64,000 nt of DNA, from NCBI RefSeq assembly GCF_001611795.1, contig NZ_CP015098.1, forward strand, positions 9,019,373-9,083,372. Reading direction: 5' to 3'. Source of the DNA: Streptomyces qaidamensis (GTDB lineage Bacteria > Actinomycetota > Actinomycetes > Streptomycetales > Streptomycetaceae). The notes beneath the pieces are model-generated. The model made no database searches. It was not told where the DNA came from and saw nothing but the letters and a program-made list of their open reading frames with translations. The first letter of the stretch is position 1. Every line of letters starts with the position of its first letter. The translations under genes were made by a program, and so were the position numbers. Shown here piece by piece: positions 9,324-17,303 of the stretch.

Positions 9324-10234
9324 GTGAGGTATGCGCAAGGTGGGGGCTTCACCGACACCGAAAGGGCTGCTCGTGAGCGAGTGCGTCTGGATGCGGTGGT
9401 CCGGTTCGAGGCTGGGCAGACGACCAGAGCCGTCGCGACCGCGCTCAGGGTGTCGGAACGGTCGGTGGAACGGTGGCGACGTCAGTGGCGTGAGGGCGGT
9501 GCACCTGGTGTCGCCTCGAAAGGATCGCCTGGCCGCTCCCGGCTATCCGACGGCCAAATTTCCAGACTGGAAAGAAAGTTGGAGCGCGGTCCACTCGCGC
9601 ATGGCTGGGCGGATCAGCGGTGGACGTTGGCCCGTGTGAAGACCTTGATCGGTCGGATGTTCCACGTCTCCTACACCGTGGAGGGCACGTGGCGATTGTT
9701 GAAGCGGCACGGCTGGTCGTGGCAGCAGCCGGCACGGCGAGCGATCGAGCGCGACGACGACGCGGTGGACCTCTGGAAGAAGGAGGTCTGGCCGCGGGTA
9801 AAAGCACCGCGGCGGCCTGCGACGGATGGATCGTCTTTGAGGACGAGGCCGGTCAGTCGCTGACGCCGCCGCGGGACAGGACCTGGAGCCGCAGGGGCTG
9901 CACCCCGGTGGTCCGCGTACGCGGCCGAGGCTCAGGCCGGGTATCGATAGCAGGCATGACCTGCCACAAGCTCGGCGAGCGGTCCCGGCTCTTATACTCC
10001 GTCCGCGAGTACACCGGACGCAAGGACCAACCCAAAGGCTTCGGCTGGCGCGACTTCCGCGACCTGCTGATCCGTGCACGCACCCAGCTCGGCGGCCCGA
10101 TCGTCCTTGTCTGGGGCAACGTCCGCTTGCACCTGACCAAGCCCCTGCAAGAGTTCATCGAAGCGAACGCAGACTGGCTCACGGTCTTCCAGCTGCCTAC
10201 CTACGCGCCTGACCTGAACCCGCAAGAAGCTATC
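9324..10234 (+). pseudogene. IS630 family transposase, 5' and central part
   Basis: The first frame (from ATG 9324) encodes the helix-turn-helix part: ATALRVSERSVERWRRQWRE, then WTLARVKTLIGRMFHVSYTV. The catalytic part continues in the -1 frame after a TAAAAG run at 9799-9804: GWIVFEDEAGQS carries the first Asp. Many IS630 elements make the full protein by -1 frameshifting at such A-runs, so this shift may be native. The second catalytic Asp, normally in VWDNVRLH, is Gly here (VLVWGNVRLHLT), which should kill catalysis. The gene is cut at 10234 by the IS3-type element. It is inactive on two counts. Confidence 0.85.
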
Positions 10235-10303
10235 GGGTCTGCCGCACGATCGGGTGACATCTGAACTGGCTTGCCCTGTGGGGTGGGTGGGAAGGATGTC
10301 GCT

Positions 10304-10612
10304 GTGCCCAAGCCTTATCCGGAGGAGTTCCGTCAGGACGTCGTGCGTGTCGCGAGGAACCGCGGGCCGGGTGTGACGGTCGAGCAGGTGGCCACCGATT
10401 TCGGAGTCCATCCGATGACGTTGTGGAAGTGGATGCGTCGCGCGGACATCGACGACGGGACCAAGCCCGGAACGACCAGCCAGGAGAGCGCAGAGCTTCG
10501 GCAAGCGCGTCGGCGGATCAAGCTGCTGGAGCAGGAGAACGAGGTCCTGCGGCGGGCCGCGGCCTATCTGTCGCAGGCCCATCTGCCGGGAAAAGGATCT
10601 ACCCGCTCGTGA
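10304..10612 (+). CDS. IS3 family transposase OrfA
   Basis: The 102-residue protein has an N-terminal helix-turn-helix (PKPYPEEFRQDVVRVARN through VATDFGVHPMTLWKWMRRA) and a C-terminal leucine-zipper-like coiled coil (RRIKLLEQENEVLRRAAAYL), the standard OrfA layout that binds the IS ends. The GTG at 10304 follows a GAAGGA ribosome site. The frame stops at 10612, just after the run GGGAAAAGG at 10588-10596. A -1 slip there would carry ribosomes into OrfB to make the OrfAB transposase. Confidence 0.9.
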   Translation: MPKPYPEEFRQDVVRVARNRGPGVTVEQVATDFGVHPMTLWKWMRRADIDDGTKPGTTSQESAELRQARRRIKLLEQENEVLRRAAAYLSQAHLPGKGSTRS

Positions 10613-11466
10613 AGGAGCTGACCAGGGACGGGGTGCCCGTCACGGTGACGTGCCGGGTGCTGAAGCTCGCCAGACAGCCCTACTACCGCTGGCTGGACCA
10701 GCCGGTGACCGACGCCATGCTGGAGGAGGCGTATCGCGCGAACGCGCTGTTCGACGCGCACCGTGACGATCCGGAGTTCGGCTACCGCTTCCTGGCCGAC
10801 GAAGCGCGTAGCGCCGGGGCCGTGATGGCGGACCGGACTGCATGGCGGATCTGCCGGGACAACCGCTGGTGGAGCGTGTTCGGCAAGAAGCGCGGCAAGG
10901 GCAAGAAGGCCGGCCCGCCGGTGCACGACGACCTCGTCCGCCGGGACTTCACCGCGACCTGTGCGAACCGGCTGTGGCTCGCCGACATCACCGAGCACGC
11001 CACCGGCGAAGGCAAGCTCTATCTCTGCGCGATCAAGGACGCCTTCAGCAACAGGATCGTGGGCTACTCCATCGACGAGCGGATGAAGTCCCGCCTGGCC
11101 GTGACCGCCCTGGACAACGCCGTGGCCCGGCGCGGAGACGTCGACGGTTGCATTCTGCACAGCGATCGCGGTTCGCAGTTCCGCTCCCGGAAGTTCGTCC
11201 GGGCGCTCGACCGCCACCGGATGGCGGGATCGATAGGGAGGGTTGGAGCTGCCGGCGACAACGCGGCCATGGAGCCCTTCTTCAGCCTGTTACAGAAGAA
11301 CGTCCTCGACCGCCGGAGCTGGGCCACCCGCGAGGAACTGCGGATCGCGATCGTGTCCTGGATCGAGCGGACCTATCACCGGCGCCGCCGACAAGCCTCG
11401 CTCGGCCGGTTGACCCCCGTCGAATTCGAGACCGTCATGACCACGTCGGCTCTCCGGGCCGCGTGA
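10609..11466 (+). CDS. IS3 family transposase OrfB (DDE integrase core)
   Basis: The 285-residue catalytic part carries the DDE triad of the rve integrase fold: Asp in LWLADITEHATGEG, Asp in CILHSDRGSQFRS, and Glu in NAAMEPFFSLLQKN. An HTH_21-like segment (AYRANALFDAHRDDPEFGYR) precedes it. The GTG at 10609 overlaps the OrfA stop; production as an OrfAB fusion by -1 frameshifting at 10588-10596 is more likely. The frame is intact, so this copy could be active and could mobilise the defective second copy in trans. Confidence 0.92.
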   Translation: MKELTRDGVPVTVTCRVLKLARQPYYRWLDQPVTDAMLEEAYRANALFDAHRDDPEFGYRFLADEARSAGAVMADRTAWRICRDNRWWSVFGKKRGKGKKAGPPVHDDLVRRDFTATCANRLWLADITEHATGEGKLYLCAIKDAFSNRIVGYSIDERMKSRLAVTALDNAVARRGDVDGCILHSDRGSQFRSRKFVRALDRHRMAGSIGRVGAAGDNAAMEPFFSLLQKNVLDRRSWATREELRIAIVSWIERTYHRRRRQASLGRLTPVEFETVMTTSALRAA

Positions 11467-11498
11467 CCGTACCTGTCACCCGAACCTGCATCAGACCC

Positions 11499-11654
11499 AT
11501 CTGGTCGCTGGTCAAGCGAGACATCGGCAACCTCGCCGCCGCTGACCTCGGCCAGATCACCCGCGCCGTGAAGCGCAAGCTCAAGATGCTGCAGTACCGA
11601 CCGGAGATCATCGACGGCTGCCTCGCCGGCACCGAACTGGCCCTGGACGCGTGA
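11499..11654 (+). pseudogene. IS630 family transposase, 3' part
   Basis: These 52 codons (IWSLVKRDIGNLAAADLGQI, ending TELALDA) are the C-terminal end of the IS630 transposase whose front part stops at 10234. They begin with the second copy of the ATC target duplication. There is no start codon of their own. Confidence 0.88.
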
Positions 11655-11729
11655 ACACACCGGCCGGCCGAACGGCGATAGGCCAGGCACGGTCGGAGCC
11701 AAAAGCCCCTGCTCAGATACGGTGACGGG

Positions 11730-12092
11730 ATGACCGAGAGCCTGCCTGCCGACGTAGCCGACGTGCTTGCGGCAGTCCTGAACACGGACAATCCGCTTCA
11801 TGCCGCGCTCCGACGGCAGGTTCCGCACCTCAGCGTGCGAGCTCGCTGCACATGCGGGTGCGGTACCGCCTACTTCGAACTCGACACCAGCGAGGTCGAG
11901 CCCGCGCCCACCGGCCCCGGCACTGTCGTGGCGGCCGAAGCGCAGCTCGTCACTGAGGCCGGTGAGTGCCCCGGCGAGGTCCTGGCCTTCACGCAGGGCG
12001 GCTACTTGTCGTGGCTAGAAGTCTGTTCATGGAGCGACGACATTGACGTGACACTGGCCGCTGCGCGTCACTGGCTGCAGCCACGCTCTTGA
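11730..12092 (+). CDS. Conserved hypothetical protein with a CxCGCG motif
   Basis: This 120-residue cytosolic protein has ARCTCGCGTAYFELD near residue 38, three closely spaced Cys that could bind a metal, and a C-terminal GGYLSWLEVCSWSDD. It resembles a small actinobacterial conserved family with no known function. It starts 75 bp after the IS630 remnant and has no obvious partner. Function unknown. Confidence 0.7.
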   Translation: MTESLPADVADVLAAVLNTDNPLHAALRRQVPHLSVRARCTCGCGTAYFELDTSEVEPAPTGPGTVVAAEAQLVTEAGECPGEVLAFTQGGYLSWLEVCSWSDDIDVTLAAARHWLQPRS

Positions 12093-12159
12093 TCCCGGAC
12101 GGCCAGCGCCCAGCGGTTTCCGATCTGCACGACACCACGATCCGACCGACATCACGAAT

Positions 12160-12404
12160 TCAAGTTCAGTTGCTTCCTCGTCCAGCGGTTGTTCGCCGCG
12201 ATTCGAGGAGCCCGCGCTGCGGGCCGCGGGGTGAGACCGGCGTAGGCGGCGAGATGACCGAAAGAGCCCTCTCGGTGTCGCGCCGCGACCCGAGAGGCGA
12301 CCTGCCGGGCGTCGACGAAGCCGGGCAGGTACGGGCCGTGGCGCCGCACGCGGTACTCGGCATGACAAGCTGTGCTTTCCAACGCCCGAGCCCAGGAGGT
12401 CACC
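12160..12404 (-). pseudogene. Possible IS110-type transposase remnant
   Basis: The minus strand reads FGHLAAYAGLTPRPAARAPR near 12160-12290. This resembles the C-terminal HLAAYAGLAP motif of IS110 transposases, but what follows does not keep the RGNKxLK signature. There is no start and the family call is weak. The rest of this 312-bp gap holds only the ribosome site of the DUF5302 gene. Confidence 0.2.
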
Positions 12405-12647
12405 ATGGCCGCAGAGTCTCCATCACCCGAAGGTTCGGAGTCGGCTGACGCCGAGAGCCCTGCCCTCACGCCCGACGCTGACGGTCAATACGATCTGAAG
12501 CGCAAGTTCCGGGAGGCTCTGGCCCGCAAGCGCGGTATGCAGGCGGATGCCGCCGACCTCGCTGCGAATCCTCACGCGTCAAAGATCCGCGGCGCGCACG
12601 GACCGGCTGCCAACCAGCGGTCGTTCCGGCGTAAGAGCGGCGGCTGA
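12405..12647 (+). CDS. DUF5302 domain protein
   Basis: This 80-residue acidic-then-basic protein ends in KRKFREALARKRG and, at the C-terminus, GAHGPAANQRSFRRKSGG, the conserved ends of DUF5302, a small actinobacterial family of unknown function. The ATG at 12405 has a strong AGGAGG site six bases upstream. A bidirectional terminator lies 190 bp downstream. Confidence 0.85.
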   Translation: MAAESPSPEGSESADAESPALTPDADGQYDLKRKFREALARKRGMQADAADLAANPHASKIRGAHGPAANQRSFRRKSGG

Positions 12648-12835
12648 GCCTGGAACGGCCGCTGGATGAGACTCGGCAGGACACGGCCCGGCAATCGTGC
12701 CGATGAGGTGGGCTGTGCCCTGCCGGGTGGCAAGGGAAGGCCTGCCGGAGCGCCACGCCGGCGGCCGAACCCACCTGGCGCCCCTTCAGACGGCGTGAGC
12801 TGCTCGGGAGGCAGCTACTGGCCGCTCCCATCCTC

Positions 12836-12863
12836 CTCCCGGGCCCTCTCATGGGCCCGGGAG
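12836..12863. terminator. Hairpin terminator between convergent genes
   Basis: An 11-bp perfect stem (CTCCCGGGCCC and its complement) surrounds a 6-base loop, between the ends of the DUF5302 gene (+) and the cyclophilin gene (-). There is no U-tract, as is common in Streptomyces. It probably serves both strands. Confidence 0.75.
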
Positions 12864-12924
12864 CCATCCGCGGCATACGGCCCGATTCGGTCACCCCGAC
12901 TACGGGCCCGCAAGCGGCGTACGG

Positions 12925-13422
12925 TCAGAGAGCGCCGCAGTCGGCGATGGTGATGGTGGCCGAGGTACGGCCGGACCGTGAGCCGTAGCTCTCGATCTTC
13001 CGCACGAGTTCCATGCTGCTCTCGTCGGCGACCTCACCGAACACGACGTGCTTGCCGTCAAGCCACGACGTCACGATCGTGGTGATGAAGAACTGCGAGC
13101 CGTTCGTGTTCGGGCCGGCGTTGGCCATGGAGAGCTGGCCGGGCTTGGTGTGCTTGAGCGTGAAGTTCTCGTCGGCGAACTTCTCGCCATAGATGCTCTT
13201 GCCGCCGGTGCCGTCGCCACGGGTGAAGTCGCCGCCCTGGAGCATGAACTCCGGGATGACCCGGTGGAAGGACGAGCCCTTGTAACCGAAGCCCTTCTCT
13301 CCGGTCGCCAGCGCGCGGAAGTTCTCCACGGTCTTGGGGGCGACGTCGTCGAACAGGTTCATGTTGATCCGGCCGGCGGGAACGTCGTCGATGGTGATGT
13401 CAAAGAAGACCTTGATAGTCAT
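12925..13422 (-). CDS. Peptidyl-prolyl cis-trans isomerase, cyclophilin type
   Basis: This 165-residue single-domain cytosolic cyclophilin catalyses proline isomerisation during folding. It keeps the core residues FHRVIPEFMLQGGDFTRGDG (catalytic Arg and the F/M/Q pocket), MANAGPNTNGSQFFIT and the GKHVVFG segment. The length matches the family. The ATG at 13422 is chosen because similarity starts there; a G-rich site lies upstream. Confidence 0.93.
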   Translation of the reverse strand: MTIKVFFDITIDDVPAGRINMNLFDDVAPKTVENFRALATGEKGFGYKGSSFHRVIPEFMLQGGDFTRGDGTGGKSIYGEKFADENFTLKHTKPGQLSMANAGPNTNGSQFFITTIVTSWLDGKHVVFGEVADESSMELVRKIESYGSRSGRTSATITIADCGAL

Positions 13423-13479
13423 GCCCCCATCTTGACATCTGGCGCCCACCCGGCTGGCCCGGGTACCCCGAGGACCCCT

Positions 13480-14003
13480 CTGCGGGCCTGCAGACCCCGT
13501 GGAGGCCTGGTCTTCTCGCGATGGTCAGCATGATCATCGCCCGGAAAGCCGGGGCTCGGGCAAGGATCCGGCAGGCGGCTTCCTGACCATCCGTGTCCGG
13601 CACGCGGGTGGCCATGAGGATGACGTCCGGGCGCAGGCGTCGGCCGGTCCACAGGATCCGTCGGTTCAGCAGGATCCTTCGGTTCAGCAAGATCCTCCGG
13701 TCCGGCAGGATCCGGACGCGGACCGGGTAGCCGCCGCCCCAGCGGCGATGGGCGCCCAGGTCGCCGCCGTAGACCGCGGCCCGCTCGCGCAGCCCGAGTC
13801 GTCCCCGTCCCGCTCCGCGAGCCGGCCTGGGGCCGGTCGGCTGCGTGGCCGACAGCCCTGCATGCCAGGACGCTTGGTCGGCCGTCCAGGACTTCGACGC
13901 GCAGGTGGCGCTGCGCGTACCGCACTCCCACCTCGGCAGTCGCTCCGTCGCTGTGTTTGCAGGCGTTGATCAGAGCCTCCCCGCCATCGCTACCACACCG
14001 CAC
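13480..14003 (-). pseudogene. Decayed two-component system (sensor kinase end and response regulator)
   Basis: Reading leftward on the minus strand, 14003 to about 13880 encodes the histidine-kinase N-box region (EALINACKHSDGATAEVGVR). After a frame change, GLRERAAVYGGDLGAHRRWG then GGGYPVRVRILPD gives the G2 box and kinase C-terminus. Three 18-bp repeats follow, then a response-regulator receiver piece at about 13640-13520 (RPDVILMATRVPDTDGQEAA and FRAMIMLT). The phosphate-accepting Asp of the regulator, in VLMDxR, is Ala here. The kinase-then-regulator order fits a NarL-type pair. Frameshifts and missing parts make it a pseudogene. Confidence 0.7.
13653..13712. repeat. Three and a half 18-bp tandem repeats
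   Basis: Units of AGGATCCKTCGGTTCAGC (13653, 13671, 13689) are followed by a partial fourth. They sit inside the decayed two-component locus at the junction of kinase and regulator pieces, and appear to have grown from the kinase 3' end. Confidence 0.85.
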
Positions 14004-14016
14004 TCGGCGGCTGGAA

Positions 14017-14541
14017 GTGGATCAGAACAGCAAGGCTTCGACAGTGGTCAACTCCCTGATAGGTCCTGACGAACTGGCGCTTCCGGTCTCGCAAGCGCAT
14101 GCCCGGGCGCTTGAACTGGCCGATCAGCTCGACGGCCGGCAGAAGGACGCAGCGTCTGCCCTGCCCGGGTGGAGCCGTGGGCATGTCCTCCAGCACCTCG
14201 CCGACAATGCTCGTGCCTTCGAGCGGCAGGCGCTGGCTGCTCTGCGCGGTGAGCTCATCGACATGTATGACGGCGGTCAGGGGAAGCGAGACCAGTCCAT
14301 CGAGTGGTGCCGCCCGACCTTGGCCGAACTGCGTGAGGACCTGCGTCTGGCCCAGCAGTCACTGGAGGACTCGTGGAGCCGGCTGACGGCAGCGGACTGG
14401 CGACGCCCGGTCCGATTTGGTCGTGCCACGGCGCTGGATACCGCGCTGGCACGATGGCGAGAGGCGGAAGTCCATGCCGTCGACCTCGCGCTCGGATACC
14501 CCCCGCGACTGGTCGCGGCAATTGGGTCCGTGGCCGCCTGA
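14017..14541 (+). CDS. Maleylpyruvate isomerase (MDMPI) family protein, short
   Basis: The protein resembles the DinB-like N-terminal domain of mycothiol-dependent maleylpyruvate isomerases: PGWSRGHVLQHLADNARAFE contains the His that helps bind the metal, and REAEVHAVDLALGY carries the second His region. The usual C-terminal extension is missing (174 residues against about 230), ending YPPRLVAAIGSVAA, so it may be truncated. The start is uncertain; GTG at 14017 is used and frames extend further up. Mycothiol-linked thiol chemistry is the family role; the substrate is unknown. Confidence 0.7.
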   Translation: MDQNSKASTVVNSLIGPDELALPVSQAHARALELADQLDGRQKDAASALPGWSRGHVLQHLADNARAFERQALAALRGELIDMYDGGQGKRDQSIEWCRPTLAELREDLRLAQQSLEDSWSRLTAADWRRPVRFGRATALDTALARWREAEVHAVDLALGYPPRLVAAIGSVAA

Positions 14542-14704
14542 CCCCCGCAGATTGAGGTATCCGTCGGCACGCATCCGGAATGTCGTGACGCGTGGAGACT
14601 TGACGCACGACCGCCGGGGCTGTGGCTACCCGCTGTGACAAACGGAGATTCGTCGACCTCGGCGCGGTCACCGCTGCCGTGCCCTCGTCTGGCTCCGGTC
14701 GTGA

Positions 14705-15025
14705 TCAGAGAGCCGGATCCGACGGCCCCACGATCGCCCGCAGCGCCGCAAGGTGCCCCCGGTAGGCATCTCGGCCTGGCCGGGTCAGGTGCAGCCATAC
14801 GCGCTGCCGGGTGTCGCGGACGGCCTTGCGCTGCCCGACGTAGCCGGCGTCCATCAGCACGGTTACGTGCTTGCTCAACGCGGACGCGGACAACTCGAGT
14901 TGCTTTTGGACCAAGCCGAACTCCGCCTCGCCCGCGGCGTCCAGGAGGGCGCAGATGCGCAGTCGGTTCGGGGCGTGGATGGTGGTGTCGAAACCCTCCA
15001 GAGGGTCGTGCTTCTCGGCGCTCAC
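14705..15025 (-). CDS. Winged-helix transcriptional regulator
   Basis: This 106-residue protein is a single winged HTH of the ArsR/MarR-like type: NRLRICALLDAAGEAEFGLV, SASALSKHVTVLMDAGYV as recognition helix and wing, then QRVWLHLTRPGRDAYRGHL. It starts with GTG at 15025 and overlaps the stop of the upstream membrane-protein gene by four bases, so the two are translationally coupled. It likely represses its own operon at the palindromes around 15507-15572. Confidence 0.85.
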   Translation of the reverse strand: MSAEKHDPLEGFDTTIHAPNRLRICALLDAAGEAEFGLVQKQLELSASALSKHVTVLMDAGYVGQRKAVRDTRQRVWLHLTRPGRDAYRGHLAALRAIVGPSDPAL

Positions 15026-15513
15026 GCGGTCTTTCCGTGCAGGCGGACGAAGGCGAGGTGGAAGCCGACGGACACGGCGACACCGATCAGCGAGGCCGCG
15101 ACCAGCCACACCGGCCATCCCGTGACGCGGAACGCGAACGCTGCTCCCACCAGCAACACGGGCAGACCGACGGCGAGTGGCACGGTTGCCCGCTTCGGCA
15201 ACACGTCCAACCGCAGCGCCACGCCGGTCTTGTTTCGCCAACTCTTGGCCGCGACGGCGAAGAGCGCCCCGTACACCGCGGTGATCACCAGCATGATGCC
15301 CACCCAGGCGGGGCCAGGCAGCAGCCAGTCCGGCTCGGCCATGACGCCTCCGTAGGTGATCGGCAGCGCGGCAACGTAGAGCGTGAGCGTGATGAAGAAC
15401 CAGGTCGGCCACGGTGTGGCCGACAGCGTTGCGGCGGAGGCCCGGATGCGCTCGGTGTCGGACAGCGCGGAACGGGCCTGCTCTGGCGTCAGTCGTACCC
15501 CGTGAGTTTCCAT
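15022..15513 (-). CDS. Membrane protein with four predicted helices
   Basis: This 163-residue protein has a cytoplasmic N-tail (LTPEQARSALSDTERIR) and about four transmembrane helices, arranged as two hairpins (WPTWFFITLTLYVAALPITY, then WVGIMLVITAVYGALFAVAA, then two near the C-terminus). Such proteins are commonly encoded with a wHTH regulator, as here. Function unknown. The start codon lies inside the first operator-like palindrome. Confidence 0.8.
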   Translation of the reverse strand: METHGVRLTPEQARSALSDTERIRASAATLSATPWPTWFFITLTLYVAALPITYGGVMAEPDWLLPGPAWVGIMLVITAVYGALFAVAAKSWRNKTGVALRLDVLPKRATVPLAVGLPVLLVGAAFAFRVTGWPVWLVAASLIGVAVSVGFHLAFVRLHGKTA

Positions 15514-15572
15514 GACGGAAAGAGTAGCCGCTGGTTTCCAGTACGGAAAGGGGAGAGTTTCCAATATGGCAA
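15507..15572. promoter_or_regulatory. Three operator-like palindromes, TTTCC-N5-GGAAA
   Basis: TTTCCATGACGGAAA (15507-15521), TTTCCAGTACGGAAA (15535-15549) and TTTCCAATATGGCAA (15558-15572) lie across the start and upstream region of the membrane protein and wHTH operon. The first overlaps the ATG. They are the natural candidates for binding by the wHTH protein encoded in the operon, giving autoregulation. Confidence 0.7.
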
Positions 15573-15747
15573 GCGAGCGGCACGCTCGCTTGGGGTTTGT
15601 CTCTAGATGCCGTGGCCGTCCGCAACTACAGCGGCGCCGGCGTAGGTGAAGGCGCCGGCCAGGGGGGGACTGAACGGACACACCTGGCCCGGTGCCGGTC
15701 CTATAACCCGTTGACGGGCGAGCCGCCCGGTGCCGACGATCAGACGC

Positions 15748-16992
15748 ATGCCCGCCGCCCTCGCGCCTCTGCGTCACCGCCCGTTCCGTCACCTCTTCAT
15801 CGGTACGACGGCCAACCTGCTCGGCAACGGGGTGGCGCCGATCGCCCTGGCGTTCGCCGTGCTCGATGCCACTGGTTCGGTCGGCTCGCTCGGGCTGGTG
15901 GTCGGCGCCCACTCCCTCACCAGCATCCTCTTCCTGCTGTACGGCGGGGTGTTGGCGGACCGGCTGCCGCGCGGCCCGCTACTGGTCGGCAGCAGCGCGG
16001 TCAGCGCCGCGAGCCAGGCGGTGATCGCCACCCTGGTGCTCACCCACAGCGCCGCCATCCCCCTGCTCATGGTGCTCGCCGCGGTCAATGGGGCGGCCAG
16101 TTCCTGCTACCAGCCCGCCGCCCAGGCCTTGCTGCCCCAGACCGTGCCGCCCGAGTCCCGCCGCGCCGCCCTGGCGCTCTCCCGGACAGCGAGCAGCAGT
16201 GCGATGATCGTGGGCGCCTCGCTGGGCGGCGTACTGGTCGCCGCGGTCGGCCCCGGCTGGGGCCTGGCCGTCGACGCTGCCAGCTTCGCGCTCGCTGCCG
16301 CGTCCTTCGCGCTGATCCGCGTCCAGGCCGCGGCGCCGCCCGCACCCAGCCCCGGCGTGGTGCACGAACTGCGCGTCGGCTGGCAGGAGTTCACCTCCCG
16401 AAGCTGGGTGTGGGTGATCGTGGTGGCCTTCTGCTTCCTCAACGCCGGCATCACCGCCTCGTTCACCGTCCTGGGCCCGGCCGTCGCCGACATCACCGGG
16501 ATCGGCCGCAGCGGCTGGGGCCTCGTCGTCGCCGCAGGCTCGCTCGGTGCGGTCGCCGGCGGCGTACTGTCGCTGAGCTGGCGACCCCGGCGCGCGATCC
16601 TGGTCGGCTGCGCGCTGATGGGCCTGACGGCGATGACCCCGCTGCTGCTCGCACTCGCCCCGTACACCTGGGCGCTGGTCGTGGCCAACTTCGTGGCCGG
16701 CGTGGGCATCGAACAGGCCGGCGTCGCCTGGTACTCGACCCTCAACGAGCAGATCCCCGAGGACCGCCTGGCCCGCGTCTACGCCTACGACGACCTCGGC
16801 TCCTACCTCGCCCTCCCGCTCGCCCAGTTCGCCGCCGGACCCGCCGTACTCCTCCTCGGCCTGCACGCCACCCTCTACGCGGCCGCCGCGCTCATCCTCC
16901 TCGCCACCCTCGCCATGGTCGCCACCCCCTCCGTCCGCGCGCTGGTCCCGAAGGCCGCAGTACCCGCCTCCGAAGATCCGGTACCTGGCTGA
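15748..16992 (+). CDS. MFS transporter (EntS/MFS_3-like)
   Basis: This is a roughly 414-residue membrane protein with about twelve helices. LYGGVLADRLPRGPLLVGSS is the MFS motif A loop between helices 2 and 3. Sequence style (LFIGTTANLLGNGVAPIALA, SFTVLGPAVADITGIGRSGW) fits the MFS_3 group of drug or siderophore exporters. A GTG at 15730 would add six residues; ATG 15748 is used. It is transcribed away from the wHTH operon, with 234 bp between. Confidence 0.85.
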   Translation: MPAALAPLRHRPFRHLFIGTTANLLGNGVAPIALAFAVLDATGSVGSLGLVVGAHSLTSILFLLYGGVLADRLPRGPLLVGSSAVSAASQAVIATLVLTHSAAIPLLMVLAAVNGAASSCYQPAAQALLPQTVPPESRRAALALSRTASSSAMIVGASLGGVLVAAVGPGWGLAVDAASFALAAASFALIRVQAAAPPAPSPGVVHELRVGWQEFTSRSWVWVIVVAFCFLNAGITASFTVLGPAVADITGIGRSGWGLVVAAGSLGAVAGGVLSLSWRPRRAILVGCALMGLTAMTPLLLALAPYTWALVVANFVAGVGIEQAGVAWYSTLNEQIPEDRLARVYAYDDLGSYLALPLAQFAAGPAVLLLGLHATLYAAAALILLATLAMVATPSVRALVPKAAVPASEDPVPG

Positions 16993-17303
16993 GCTCGACT
17001 CCGGCACGTACAGGCAGCAGTGCAGCCGCACACCGACTTCGCCGGACCTAGGGCCGGACCACCCACCGGCGTGGTCGCCCAACGCCCGGCGGGCGGTACC
17101 CGGACCGCGAAGGCGGTCTACTGTCCACATGCGGCAAGCTCGACGACGGACAGGCCCGGCTGCGCGCCACGTGCGCTTTTCACCCGAGCGAGTAGGGCCC
17201 CCGGCGTGACGCCCACACCGCTCCCGCGGATGAGTCGGGTAGGTGCGGTGCGCACCATAGGATCACTGCACGTGGCACATACTCCTCCGGACAGGAAGCG
17301 TGG
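16993..17303. other. Intergenic region
   Basis: No gene, repeat or strong hairpin is seen. It should hold the promoter of the Nudix gene. A GGAAG ribosome site is at its right end. Confidence 0.5.

Larger units (their letters stand above)
10235..11498 (+). mobile_element. IS3-type element, copy 1 (1264 bp)
   Basis: The ends were set by comparing this copy with the second one at 42569-43832 and by rebuilding the split IS630 gene. The element starts GGGTCTG and ends CAGACCC. The ends form imperfect inverted repeats that share TCTG and, further in, TCGGGTGACA. A 3-bp direct repeat, ATC, lies at 10232-10234 and 11499-11501, as expected of IS3 family insertion. It holds two overlapping frames typical of IS3 elements. 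The two copies differ at only three positions that I could find. Confidence 0.93.
9324..11654 (+). mobile_element. IS630-type element, interrupted by an IS3-type element
   Basis: The transposase parts at 9324-10234 and 11499-11654 join into one protein once the IS3-type insert is removed. The join restores the motif NPQEAIWSLVKRDIGNLA, which carries the third catalytic acidic residue. The outer terminal repeats could not be fixed; the coordinates given are those of the coding part. A weak resemblance between sequence near 9290 (GGCTCC) and the complement near 11690 may mark the ends. Confidence 0.8.

Noticed and set aside
16085..17130. Minus-strand open frames over the MFS gene at 15748
   Set aside because: Shadow frames of a clear membrane transporter; composition rich in Arg/Gly/Glu without domains.
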